Shown one piece after another: positions 44,063 through 53,536 of a stretch of 64,000 nt of DNA. Position numbers and translations under genes: made by a program. The DNA comes from DASTFY01 sp963813375 (GTDB lineage Bacteria; Actinomycetota; Acidimicrobiia; Acidimicrobiales; Ilumatobacteraceae), in NCBI GenBank assembly GCA_963813375.1, contig CAWEYT010000015.1, forward strand, positions 124,001 to 188,000, in the 5' to 3' direction. The stretch's first letter is position 1. Each line of letters opens with the position of its first letter. The notes beneath the pieces were generated by a model that worked only from the letters and a program-made list of their open reading frames with translations, had not been told where the DNA came from and searched no databases.

Positions 44063-44836
44063 GTGTCAGGACGGCTCGAGGAGAAGGTCGCGCTCATCAC
44101 GGGCGCCGCGGCAGGGTTGGGCCGAGTGGCGGCCGAGCGCTTCGCGGCGGAGGGCGCGAGGGTCGTGGTCGCGGATGCGGTCGACGGCAACGCCACCGTC
44201 GAGGCCATCACGGAAGCCGGAGGTGTCGCGACGTCGGTCGTCTGCGACGTGACCGACGAGGCGCAGGTCCAGCAAGCTGTCGCCGTCGCCGTGGACACGT
44301 ACGGCGGCCTGCACGTCCTCTACAACAACGCCGGGGTGATGCTCGGCGACGACGACGATCCCGTCACGACGCCGATCGAGGTCTACGAGCGGACGATGGA
44401 CATCAACGTCAAGGGCGTGCTCCTCGGCTGCCGTCATGGGATCCCGGCCCTCCTGGCCAGCGGGGGTGGCGCGATCGTCAACGTGGCGTCGTTCGTCGCC
44501 CACATGGGAGCGGCCACGCCGCAGATCGCCTACACGGCTTCGAAGGGAGCCGTGCTGGCCATGACGCGGGAGATCGCCGTCACCTACGCCCGCCGCGGGG
44601 TGCGCGCCAACGCGCTGTGCCCCGGACCGATCATGACGCCGATGCTGGCCAAGTTCCTGTCCGACGACGCGCGCCGTCAGCGCCGGCTCGTGCACATCCC
44701 GATGGGACGGTTCGGGGAGCCGTTGGAGATCGCCAACGGCGCGCTGTTCCTGGCGTCCGACGAGTCCGCGTGGATGACCGGCCAGTCGTTGATCATCGAC
44801 GGCGGCATCACGGCGGCCTACACGACGCCGGAGTAG
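44063..44836 (+). CDS. SDR family oxidoreductase (II)
   Basis: A classical SDR of 257 aa: ALITGAAAGLGRVAAERFAA (TGxxxGxG), VVVADAVDG (Asp, NAD preference), LYNNAGVML, Ser in VNVASFVAHMG, YTASK, and WMTGQSLIIDGGITA. GTG 44063 is set 8 nt behind TAGGTT (44049-44054), a leaderless-type promoter that overlaps the YihY stop codon. Substrate unknown. Confidence 0.92.
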   Translation: MSGRLEEKVALITGAAAGLGRVAAERFAAEGARVVVADAVDGNATVEAITEAGGVATSVVCDVTDEAQVQQAVAVAVDTYGGLHVLYNNAGVMLGDDDDPVTTPIEVYERTMDINVKGVLLGCRHGIPALLASGGGAIVNVASFVAHMGAATPQIAYTASKGAVLAMTREIAVTYARRGVRANALCPGPIMTPMLAKFLSDDARRQRRLVHIPMGRFGEPLEIANGALFLASDESAWMTGQSLIIDGGITAAYTTPE

Positions 44837-44856
44837 CGAACGGGGAGCGGCCGTGC

Positions 44857-45603
44857 CTACAGCGCGGTCTGGGCCAGGGCCTTCTCGACGAGCACGTCGA
44901 AGATGCGCTGCTGCTGCGGATCCTTGGCCGCGGTGTCCTCCGGATGCCACTGGACCGCGACGAGCGGCGCGTGGTCGTGCTCGAAGGCCTCGATGAGCCC
45001 GTCGGCGGTGGTGCCCACGACGTGGAGGTCCCGGCCGAGCCGGTCGATGGCCTGGTGGTGCGAGCAGGCGCCGTAGAGGACCGTGGCGTCGAACACCCGG
45101 GCGAGGCGCGAGTCGGGCGACAGGGTGATCTCGTTGAGCGGGCCGATGGTGCCCGCCGGAGGCTTGGGGAAGCCCGGCGCCGAGTGGGCCTGCAGGTCGG
45201 TGCGGCCGGTGATGTGCTGCTGGAGCGTGCCTCCGAGCGCCACGTTGACCACCTGCATCCCGCGGCAGATGGCCACGGTGGGCACCTGCATCTCGATGGC
45301 GATGTCGACCAGCGCGATCTCGAACCGGTCCTCGATCTTGGGCGCCGGGTAGTCGTGCGGCCCTTGGCGGGAGCCGTACAGGTCGGCGTTGACGTCCGGT
45401 CCACCGATGAGCAGGAGGCCATCGGCGTGGCCGAGCAGCCGCCGGGCAGCCTCCTCGTTGAGCTCCCTCGGGGCCACGACCAGGGGTTCGCCGTCCGCCC
45501 GGTGCACCGCCTCCAGGAACTTCACGCCGGCATACGCCACCGGGTGCCGGCTGGCCACCCCGGCGCGGGCCAGGCGCCCGGGGATGATGATGCGCGCCGT
45601 CAC
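44857..45603 (-). CDS. Class I glutamine amidotransferase-like peptidase (gamma-Glu-GABA hydrolase/PuuD family)
   Basis: A 248-aa peptidase C26 protein: LLLIGGPDVNADLYG, nucleophile Cys in PTVAICRGMQVVNVALGG, SSHHQ-like CSHHQAIDRLG, and the His-Glu pair in VAVQWHPEDTA. Enzymes of this group release glutamate from gamma-glutamyl amines such as gamma-Glu-putrescine. GTG 45603 follows TACGCT-N6 on the minus strand (box at 45610-45615). It is divergent from the PLP decarboxylase gene, which could belong to the same amine pathway. Confidence 0.88.
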   Translation of the reverse strand: MTARIIIPGRLARAGVASRHPVAYAGVKFLEAVHRADGEPLVVAPRELNEEAARRLLGHADGLLLIGGPDVNADLYGSRQGPHDYPAPKIEDRFEIALVDIAIEMQVPTVAICRGMQVVNVALGGTLQQHITGRTDLQAHSAPGFPKPPAGTIGPLNEITLSPDSRLARVFDATVLYGACSHHQAIDRLGRDLHVVGTTADGLIEAFEHDHAPLVAVQWHPEDTAAKDPQQQRIFDVLVEKALAQTAL

Positions 45604-45665
45604 GGTGCCAGCGTAGAGGTCTGTACGGCACCTGACGCAGCCGGTGTGCCGCTGCCGGCGGCCCG

Positions 45666-45671
45666 TACGCT
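45666..45671 (+). promoter_or_regulatory. -10 box (TACGCT), leaderless-type
   Basis: TACGCT, 6 nt, GTG 45678. A mirror-image TACGCT-N6 (minus strand, 45610-45615) serves the divergent amidotransferase gene 50 bp away. Confidence 0.45.
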
Positions 45672-45677
45672 CCGCCG

Positions 45678-47012
45678 GTGCACCGCTTCGACGACGACGC
45701 CCGCCTCGTGACGGCACTGGCCAACCGCTTCGTGGCCGACCGCCTGACCGGCGGGCCGCCACTCGGCGCCACCGCCACTCCGGACGCGCTGGCCGCCGCG
45801 CTCGGCCCGACCATCACCGAGGAGGGGCTCGGCGTCGCTGAGGCGTTCCGGCGCTTCGAAACGGTGATCGCGCCGGCCACGGTGGCCCTCGACAGCCCCC
45901 GGTTCCTGGCCTTCATCCCGGCGGCGCCGACGGCGGCCAGCGCGCTCTTCGACGCCGTCGTCAGCGCGTCGTCGTTCTCGGGGGAGAGCTGGCTGGAAGC
46001 CGCGGGCGCGGTCCACGCCGAGAACGAGGTCCTGCGCTTCCTGGCCGGGCTGGCGGGCCTACCGCCGTCCGCCGGTGGCTGCTTCGTCAGCGGGGGCTCG
46101 GCGGGGAACCTGAGCGCGCTGGCCGTGGCGCGAGACAGCGGTGGCCCGCCCGCGGGGGAGCGATGGGTGGCCGTCGCCGACACCGCGCACTCGTCCGTGG
46201 CCAATGCGCTGGCCCTGCTCGGCCTGCGGGCGCTGGTGGTGCCGACGGCCGCCGACGGTGTCTTCACGGCCGGTGCGCTGCGGACCGCGCTGGCCGGCCA
46301 CCCTCGGCCCGTGTGCGCGGTCGTGGCATCGGCCGGCTCCACCAACGCCGGCGTCATCGACGACCTGTCCGGCCTCGCCGAGGTGTGCGCGGCGGAAGGG
46401 ATCTGGCTGCACGTCGACGGCGCCTACGGGCTGGCAGCCCTGCTCTCGCCACTCGTTCGGCCGTCCTTCGCCGGGATCGAGGCGGCGGACTCGCTGATCG
46501 TCGATCCTCACAAGTGGCTCTTCGGACCGCTCGACTGCTGCGCCCTGCTGTATCGGGACCCTGATGCGGCCCGCGCCGTGCACACCCAGGATGCGCCCTA
46601 CCTCGACGCGCTCCACGTCGACGGCGCGTGGAACCCGGCGGATCTCGCCTTCCACCTCACGCGGCGGACGCGCGGACTACCGGTGTGGTTCTCGCTCGCC
46701 GCGCACGGCGTGGCCGCCTACCGCCGCGCGGTCGAGGTGGGCTTGGACCTCGCCCGCTGGACGGCCGAGCGGGTGCGCGCGCTCGGCCCACCCCTCGAGC
46801 TCGTGATGGAGCCCACACTGTCCGTGGTCCTGTTCCGGCGGCACGGTTGGGCCGAGGCGGACTGGTACGGCTGGTCCCGCCGGCTGCTGCAGGATGGCGT
46901 GGCCTTCGTGACACCGACGCGCTGGAAGGGCGAGACCCTCGGGCGGCTGGTCTTCCTGCACCCGGAGACCGGGACCGAGGTGATCGAGGAGGTGCTCGCC
47001 CGGCTCAGGTGA
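45678..47012 (+). CDS. Pyridoxal-phosphate-dependent group II decarboxylase
   Basis: A fold-type I PLP enzyme of 444 aa related to aromatic-L-amino-acid, histidine and glutamate decarboxylases. GGCFVSGGSAGNLSALAVAR is the phosphate-binding region, IWLHVDGAYGLAALLSPLVR has the Asp that pairs with the pyridine N, and the PLP Lys is in LIVDPHKWLFGPLDCCALLY. The C-terminal domain includes WYGWSRRLLQDGVAFVTPTR. It is expected to make an amine from an amino acid. Substrate specificity is not readable. Confidence 0.9.
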   Translation: MHRFDDDARLVTALANRFVADRLTGGPPLGATATPDALAAALGPTITEEGLGVAEAFRRFETVIAPATVALDSPRFLAFIPAAPTAASALFDAVVSASSFSGESWLEAAGAVHAENEVLRFLAGLAGLPPSAGGCFVSGGSAGNLSALAVARDSGGPPAGERWVAVADTAHSSVANALALLGLRALVVPTAADGVFTAGALRTALAGHPRPVCAVVASAGSTNAGVIDDLSGLAEVCAAEGIWLHVDGAYGLAALLSPLVRPSFAGIEAADSLIVDPHKWLFGPLDCCALLYRDPDAARAVHTQDAPYLDALHVDGAWNPADLAFHLTRRTRGLPVWFSLAAHGVAAYRRAVEVGLDLARWTAERVRALGPPLELVMEPTLSVVLFRRHGWAEADWYGWSRRLLQDGVAFVTPTRWKGETLGRLVFLHPETGTEVIEEVLARLR

Positions 47013-47033
47013 TGGGTGGGGCCCCGCTTCCCG

Positions 47034-48005
47034 TCAGTTGACCCTGCGGCCGTCCTCGACCAGGTTGATCTCCCAGAGCACCTCGTCCAGGCGGTCGCCG
47101 GCGGGGATGGCCCCGTACCGCTGCGGCCGCTCGGGTGACACGCAGGACGGCACCGGCGACAGGATCGTCCACGGCGTGGGATGGCAGAACTGCACGACGC
47201 TGTAGCGCTCGCCGCCCTGCCCGGGCGCGGCGACGACGCGGTGGATGCCGGTCGGGATCACGCCGTTCGTGAGCTGCTCCAGCATCATCCCGGTGTTGAT
47301 GATGACCTGACCCTCGGGCGCCACCGCGTCGACCCAGCCGTCGTCGGTCTGGACCTGCAGGCCGGGCGCGCTGGCCCGCGGGAGTGCAGTGATCAGGTTG
47401 ATGTCACCGTGGGCTCCCGCCCAGACGTGGCCCTGGTCCGGTGCGAGGTCCATGGCGGGGTAGTGGATGGCGCGGGTCAGGTGCGGCCCGTGGCGGAGCA
47501 TGGCGTCGAAGAACTCTTCGTGGCAGCCGACGGCCACGGAGATGACGCGCAGGAAACGGCGCTGCAGGTCGGCGATGCGGTCGTGGAACTGGTTGAGCAC
47601 GTCCGAGATGCCGGGCACCGCGGCTTCCGGCAGCACCTGCGGGCCGTAGCGGTGGGGGAAGCCGGTGCGCAGCGGGTGGCCGGCAGGCGCCTCGCGACCC
47701 CAGTTGAGCATCTCCTTCCAATCGGGCACGTCCGATGACGCCGCCGTCTCGACCAGCAGTCCGGTGTATCCGGTCTGCCCGTGCGAACCGGGCGCCACGA
47801 ACTTCAGCTTCTCCTCGACGGGGCGGGAGAAGAACTCGGCCAGCATGTCGTAGGCCTGGTCCAGCAGGTCCCCGGACAGGTCGTGGCTCGTGTAGACGAA
47901 TCCCGTCTGCAGGCTGCGGCGCACGCCGTCCACGACCGCGCGGCGGGCCGGTGCGTCGCCCTGCTCGAAGCCCAACAGGTCCACGTCCAGGATCGCGTCG
48001 GCCAC
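47034..48005 (-). CDS. Isopenicillin N synthase-like 2-oxoglutarate/Fe(II) dioxygenase
   Basis: A double-stranded-beta-helix oxygenase of 323 aa. Iron ligands: H-x-D in VWAGAHGDINLITALPR and His in TGIHRVVAAP; R-x-S for 2-oxoglutarate in GERYSVVQFCHP. The N-terminal DIOX_N domain includes RRSLQTGFVYTSHDLSGDLL and LAEFFSRPVEEKLKF. GTG 48005 is preceded on the minus strand by TAGCGT-N7 (48013-48018), a leaderless-type promoter. Substrate unknown. Confidence 0.9.
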   Translation of the reverse strand: MADAILDVDLLGFEQGDAPARRAVVDGVRRSLQTGFVYTSHDLSGDLLDQAYDMLAEFFSRPVEEKLKFVAPGSHGQTGYTGLLVETAASSDVPDWKEMLNWGREAPAGHPLRTGFPHRYGPQVLPEAAVPGISDVLNQFHDRIADLQRRFLRVISVAVGCHEEFFDAMLRHGPHLTRAIHYPAMDLAPDQGHVWAGAHGDINLITALPRASAPGLQVQTDDGWVDAVAPEGQVIINTGMMLEQLTNGVIPTGIHRVVAAPGQGGERYSVVQFCHPTPWTILSPVPSCVSPERPQRYGAIPAGDRLDEVLWEINLVEDGRRVN

Positions 48006-48015
48006 GAACCGAACG

Positions 48016-48798
48016 CTATCCGGGCTCGGGAGACGGTGGCGGCGAGGCCTGATCCGTCTGCGTCTCAGTCGCCGCAGCCGGCGGCACGTCCAGCACGGCG
48101 AGGACGGGGCGATGGTCCGAGAGTCCGGCCATCGCCGGCCCGAGATCGTCGAGCACCGCTGCCTCCACCACCGTCACGCCCGGACCGGCCAGGACGTAGT
48201 CGATGCGCCGGCGGGGGGCGTTGGCAGGGATCGTGGGCCCGGGACCCGTCCCGGCGGCCTCCCACGCGTCGACGAGGCCGGCGTCCACCAGGGTCCGGAT
48301 GGGCAGGCGATCCGGGTTGGCGTTGAGGTCGCCGGCCACGATCACCGGGGTGCTCTCCGGCAGGAGCCGGAGCAGGTGCTGCGCCTGCTCGGACCGCCGA
48401 GCCTCGTCGGCGCCGCCGGACGAGAGGTGGGCGTCGATCAGGAGCACCCGCTGGTCGTCCTCCAGCAGGACCTCGGCCGGCACGAGGATGCGCCGCTCGT
48501 AGCTGCGCTTGCTCACGCCGGGCGTGAGCACCACGGGCGCGTGGACGGCCATCCGGTGGCGCGAGAGCACGGCCAGGCCCTCCCCCCGCCACCACAGGGG
48601 CCACCAGGCGTTGTGCTTGAGCGACCAGGCCGGTCGGCGCCAGCGGAGAAGGCCGGCGATGCGGCGCGCCTGGCCCGAGCGGACCTCCTGGAGGGCGAGC
48701 ACGTCCGGCTCGTGGGACTGCAGCAACTCGACCACGGCGTCGATCCGCGGCTTGGCCGAGCCGTGCAGGTTCCAGGTGATCAGCCGCAGCCGCGTCAC
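48016..48798 (-). CDS. Endonuclease/exonuclease/phosphatase (EEP) family protein
   Basis: A DNase I-fold metal hydrolase of 260 aa with all core motifs: LRLITWNLHGSAKPR, DVLALQEVRSGQ (metal Glu), LLIDAHLSSGGADE, VIVAGDLNANPDRLP (Asp-x-Asn), RRIDYVLAG and LSDHRPVLAVLDV (catalytic Asp-His). No signal peptide or membrane segment is visible. It could be a nuclease or a phosphodiesterase/phosphatase. Confidence 0.88.
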   Translation of the reverse strand: MTRLRLITWNLHGSAKPRIDAVVELLQSHEPDVLALQEVRSGQARRIAGLLRWRRPAWSLKHNAWWPLWWRGEGLAVLSRHRMAVHAPVVLTPGVSKRSYERRILVPAEVLLEDDQRVLLIDAHLSSGGADEARRSEQAQHLLRLLPESTPVIVAGDLNANPDRLPIRTLVDAGLVDAWEAAGTGPGPTIPANAPRRRIDYVLAGPGVTVVEAAVLDDLGPAMAGLSDHRPVLAVLDVPPAAATETQTDQASPPPSPEPG

Positions 48799-48874
48799 GG
48801 CACTGTTCTAGTGCCCCCACCGGCAACGTTCGCCGCTACCGGCGGCGGCATTGGCCGTGTGGTTACATCGGCCC

Positions 48875-50230
48875 GTGAAGTTCGGGATCTTCTATGAGCA
48901 TCAGATGGGGCGGCCCTGGGAGGCCGAGAGCGAGCAGCGGCTCATCCAGGACGCGCTCGAGCAGGTGGCCCTCGCCGACCGCCTCGGCATCCAGTACGTG
49001 TGGGAGGTCGAACACCACTTCCTGGAGGAGTACAGCCACTCGTCCGCGCCCGAGGTGTTCCTCGCCGCCTGCAGCCAGCGCACCGAGCGCATCCGCCTCG
49101 GTCACGGCATCATCCTCACCGCCCCCAACTTCAACCATCCGGCCCGCACGGCCGAGCGGGTGGCCATGCTCGACCTGGTGTCGAACGGGCGGGTCGAGTT
49201 CGGTTCGGGCGAATCGTCCAGCGAGGCCGAGCTGGCCGGCTTCGGGATCGACCCTGCCTTGAAGCGCGAGCAGTGGCTCGAAGGCCTCGAGGTCGCGCTG
49301 CGTTGCATGGTCGAGCAGCCCTTCACCGGGGTCGACGGCGAGTACGTCAAGATGCCGCCTCGCAACGTGGTCCCCAAGCCGGTCCAGAAGCCGCACCCGC
49401 CGCTGTGGGTCGCGTGCTCCCGCCGGGACACGATCCTCCTCGCCGCCCAGAAGGGCATGGGCGCGCTCACCTTCGCGTTCATCGATCCCGAGGAGGCCCG
49501 CACGTGGGTGGAGGCGTATGAGAGCACGCTGGCCTCCTCGTGCGTGCCGGTCGGCTGGAGCGTCAACCCCCAGCTGGCCTGCGTCAGCCCGATGATGCTG
49601 CACCACGAGGAGGACGAGGCCATCCGGCGGGGCGTCGAGGGCGCCAACTTCTTCGGGTACTCGCTCGGCCACTTCTACGTCTTCGGCGAGCACCGGCCCG
49701 GCGTCACCGACGTGTGGAGCGAGTACGAGCAGCGGCGCTCCGCCCAGGGTTTCGATCCCGAGGCGGTGGCCCGAGCCGTCAAGGAGGAGCGGCTGGGGGC
49801 CAAGGTGGCGGCCGGCGACAGCACCGGGCTGCGAGGGGCGATCGGGACGCCGGAGCAGGTCCGTGAGTACCTGCGGCGCTACGAGCAGGCGGGCGTCGAC
49901 CAGGTCATCTTCGTGCTGCAGGCCGGCCGCAACCGGCACGAGCACATCATGGAATCGCTCGAGGTCTTCGGTCGTGAGGTGCTCCCCGAGTTCGTCGATC
50001 GGGACGAGGCCGCGTCCGCGGCCAAGGTGGCGCGGCTGGCCCCCGTCGTCGAGGCCGCGATGGCCCGGAAGCAGTACGAGCCGCGCGACCTGGGCGACTA
50101 CTCCTTCCCCGCCATCCCGCGGCAGTGGGCCGCCGCCGCGGGAAGCGAGGAGATGCGGGCCTGGCTCGACCGCTTCGCCGACGACCGCGCCGCGGGCCGG
50201 CGCGACAACGAGCTCGGCATCGCCGGCTGA
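48875..50230 (+). CDS. LLM class flavin-dependent oxidoreductase (luciferase-like monooxygenase)
   Basis: A TIM-barrel FMN/F420-dependent enzyme of 451 aa: VKFGIFYEHQMGRPWEAESE, QYVWEVEHHFLEEYSHSSAP (family His-His), LGHGIILTAPNFNHPARTAE, MLDLVSNGRVEFGSGES and RGAIGTPEQVREYLRRYEQA. It is longer than the usual about 350 aa by a helical C-terminal extension. GTG 48875 is where the conserved KFGIFYEH begins. It may oxidise a ketone, sulfonate or hydrocarbon. It lies 22 bp before the carboxylase gene and is probably cotranscribed. Confidence 0.9.
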   Translation: MKFGIFYEHQMGRPWEAESEQRLIQDALEQVALADRLGIQYVWEVEHHFLEEYSHSSAPEVFLAACSQRTERIRLGHGIILTAPNFNHPARTAERVAMLDLVSNGRVEFGSGESSSEAELAGFGIDPALKREQWLEGLEVALRCMVEQPFTGVDGEYVKMPPRNVVPKPVQKPHPPLWVACSRRDTILLAAQKGMGALTFAFIDPEEARTWVEAYESTLASSCVPVGWSVNPQLACVSPMMLHHEEDEAIRRGVEGANFFGYSLGHFYVFGEHRPGVTDVWSEYEQRRSAQGFDPEAVARAVKEERLGAKVAAGDSTGLRGAIGTPEQVREYLRRYEQAGVDQVIFVLQAGRNRHEHIMESLEVFGREVLPEFVDRDEAASAAKVARLAPVVEAAMARKQYEPRDLGDYSFPAIPRQWAAAAGSEEMRAWLDRFADDRAAGRRDNELGIAG

Positions 50231-50252
50231 GGCCGCCGAACCGCTCCCTCCG

Positions 50253-53200
50253 ATGCTGACACGGGTGCTGGTCGCCAACCGGGGTGAGATCGCCATCCGC
50301 GTCATGCGGGCCGCGGCTGACCTCGGGATCGGGAGCGTGGCCGTCCACGCCGAGGACGACAGGGACGGGCTGCACACGCGACGGGCGGATCATGTGGTTC
50401 CGCTGCGGGGCACCGGCCCTGCGGCCTATCTCGACGTCGACCAGATCATCGCCGCCGCCGTCGACTCCGGGTGCGACAGCATCCACCCGGGGTACGGCTT
50501 CCTGGCCGAGAACCCGGAGCTGGCGCGGCGTTGCGATGTCGCCGGGATCGCCTTCGTGGGGCCGGACGCATCGACGCTCACCACGCTCGGCGACAAGGTG
50601 GCGGCCCGCGCGCTGGCGCTGCGTTGCGGGCTGCCCGTGCTGGAGGGGACCGAAGGTCCGCTGACAGCCGAAGGCGCTCGGGCCTTCCTCACGGACCTGG
50701 GTCCGGGCGCGGCGGTGATGGTCAAGGCCGTGGCGGGCGGTGGTGGCCGGGGCATGCGACCGGTCACCGATCCGGCCGAGCTCGACGCCGCGCTCGGCCA
50801 GTGCCGGCGGGAGGCGTTGGCGGCCTTCGGTGACGATGCCGTGTACCTCGAGCGGCTGCTGGCGGGCGCCCGCCACGTCGAGGTCCAGGTGCTGGGCGAC
50901 GGCTCCGGTGCGGTCTCCCACCTCCACACCCGGGACTGCAGCCTCCAACGCCGCCGCCAGAAGCTGATCGAGATCGCGCCCGCGCCCTCGTTGTCCGCCG
51001 AACTGCGCCACGAACTGCACGACGCCGCCGTGCGGCTGGCCGGCGAGCTCTCGTACCGCGGAGCGGGGACCGTCGAGGTCCTCGTCGCACCCGGGCTCGA
51101 CCGCGGCTATGTGTTCCTGGAGGTCAACGCCCGGCTGCAGGTGGAGCACACGGTCACCGAGGCAACGACGGGGATCGATCTCGTCCAGGCCCAGCTGCGC
51201 ATCGCCGGCGGCGCCACGCTCGCCGAGCTCGGCCTGACCCAGGACCGAATTCCGGCACCTCGCGGCGTCGCCGTGCAGGCGAGGGTCAACGCCGAGACGC
51301 TGCAGGCCGACGGGACGGCCGTCCCCTCCACCGGCACGATCACGGTCTACGAGGTCCCGTCCGGGCCCGGCATCCGTGTCGACGGTGCCGGCTGGAGCGG
51401 TTTCCAGGCGAATCCGCGCTACGACTCGCTCCTGACCAAGGTGATCGCCTGGTCACCCGATGCCGATCCTGCTGCCGCCATCGCACGGGCGGCGCGGGCC
51501 GTGGAGGAGCTGCGGGTCGAGGGCGTTGCCACCAACGCGGCGCTGCTGTCCGCTCTCCTGCGGCGGCCGGAGCTGCCGGAGGCGGCGGTGACGACGACGT
51601 TCGTCGACGACCACCTGGCGGAACTGGTGCCTGAGCGGGTGTCCGCCGAGCCCACCGTGACCATGAGCGAGACCGACGGCACCTTCGAGGGCACTTCGAC
51701 ATCCTGGCGCCGCTGACGGGCACGGTGGGCCATGTCCTGCCCGAGGTGGGCGAGCTCGTCGCCGCCGGTCAGCCGCTGGTCGTCCTCGAGGCCATGAAGA
51801 TGGAGCACGAGGTGGTGGCCCCGGCGAGCGGCCGGGTGCAGCGCGTGCTGGCGGTGCGCGGCGAGACTGTGGCCGCCGGGCATGTCCTCATGATCCTGCG
51901 GCCGGAGACGGTCGACCGTCTTGACGGCGAGCGCGCCCGCGACGTCGATCTCGACCACATCCGGCCGGACCTGGCGGCCGCCGTCCGGCGCCACGCCATC
52001 GGCGAGGACGACGCCCGTCCGGACGCCGTGGCCCGGCGGCGCGCCACCGGGCAGCGCACCGCCCGCGAGAACGTCGAGGACCTGTGCGACGCCGGCACGT
52101 TCATCGAGTACGGCCCGCTGGTCATCGCCGCCCAGCGCCGCCGCCGGCCGCTGGATGACCTGATCGCCCGCACGCCCGCTGACGGCCTGGTCGCCGGCGT
52201 CGGGGCCGTCAACGGCAACCTGTTCGGCGAGGACCGCGCTCGCTGCGTCGTGATGTCCTACGACTACACCGTCCTGGCGGGGACGCAGGGCTACCAGAAC
52301 CACCGCAAGAAGGACCGCCTGTTCGAGCTGGCGGAGCGGGCGCGACTGCCGGTGGTCTTCTTCACTGAGGGCGGCGGCGGCCGCCCCGGCGACACGGACG
52401 TGCCCAGCGGCGTGGCCGGTCTGGACTGCATGGCCTTCCACCTGTGGGGGCGCCTGAGTGGGCTGGTGCCGCTGGTCGGCATCAACTCCGGAAGGTGCTT
52501 CGCGGGCAACGCTGCCCTGCTGGGCTGCTGCGACGTCGTGATCGCCACCGCGGACTCGACGATCGGGATGGGCGGCCCGGCCATGATCGAAGGTGGTGGC
52601 CTCGGCGTCTACGAGCCGGAGGAGGTCGGTCCGATGGCGGTCCAGGTGCCGTCCGGCGTCGTCGACATCGCGGTGGCCGACGAAGCCGAGGCCGTGGTCG
52701 CGGCGAAGCGATACCTCTCGTACTTCCAGGGCGCACTCCCGACCTGGGACGCCGCCGACCAGCGAAGGCTGCGCACGCTGGTCCCGGAGAACCGGCTCCG
52801 GGTCTACGACGTGCGCCAGGTCGTCGACACGCTCGTCGACCGCGGCTCGGCACTCGAGCTGCGCCGCGGGTTCGGGCCCGGCATGGTCACGACGCTGGCC
52901 CGGGTGGCCGGTCGTCCGATCGGCATCGTGGCCAACGATCCCACCCACCTGGGCGGCGCCATCGACACCGACGGGTCCGACAAGGCCGCCCGCTTCATGC
53001 AGCTGTGCGACGCCTTCGACCTGCCGCTGCTGTTCCTCTGCGACACGCCGGGGATGATGGTGGGCCCGGAGGCGGAGCGCACGGGCCTCGTGCGGCACTG
53101 CAGCCGCCTGTTCGTGATCGGCGCCAACCTGACGGTGCCGTTCTTCACGATCGTGCTCCGCAAGATGTACGGCTTGGGTGGGCAGGCGATGGCCGGCGGC

Positions 53201-53518
53201 AGCACCAAGGCGCCGATGTTCACGGTGGCCTGGCCGACCGGCGAGTTCGGCGGCATGGGGCTGGAGGGCTCGGTGAAGCTGGGGTACCGCAACGAGCTCG
53301 CCGCGGTGGAGGACCCGGACGAGCGCGAGGCGTTGTTCGAGCAGATGGTCGCCCGCGCGTACGAGCACGGGAAGGCCGTCAACACCGCCTCGCACTTCGA
53401 GATCGACGACGTGATCGACCCGGCCGACTCGCGCCGGTGGATCCTCCGCGCCCTCCGCTCCGTCCCCCCGCCGCCCGCCCGCACCGGCAAGAAGCGGCCC
53501 AACATCGACACCTGGTGA
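50253..53518 (+). CDS. Single-chain acyl-CoA carboxylase, BC-BCCP-CT (frameshift near 51690)
   Basis: One polypeptide of about 1088 aa with three activities. Biotin carboxylase (1-460): LTRVLVANRGEIAIRVMRAA, ATP-grasp loop KAVAGGGGRGMRP, VYLERLLAGARHVEVQVLGD, LEVNARLQVEHTVTE. Biotinyl domain (about 480-555): VLEAMKMEHEVV with the biotinylated Lys. Carboxyltransferase N and C domains (about 590-1080): ARENVEDLCDAGTFIEYGPL, GRCFAGNAALLGCCDVVIAT, LLFLCDTPGMMVGPEAERTG. A one-base deletion in GAGGGCAC (about 51692) splits BC from the rest. It carboxylates a short- or long-chain acyl-CoA using bicarbonate and ATP. The domain order differs from the usual AccA/AccD two-subunit actinobacterial enzymes. 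Confidence 0.92.
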
Positions 53519-53536
53519 CCCGGGGAGGACCCGATC

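Noticed and set aside
44066..46357. Long minus-strand open frame (about 763 codons)
   Set aside because: It is antisense to SDR-II and the PLP decarboxylase and crosses the real amidotransferase gene in the wrong frame; its composition is Arg/Ala/Pro shadow-like.
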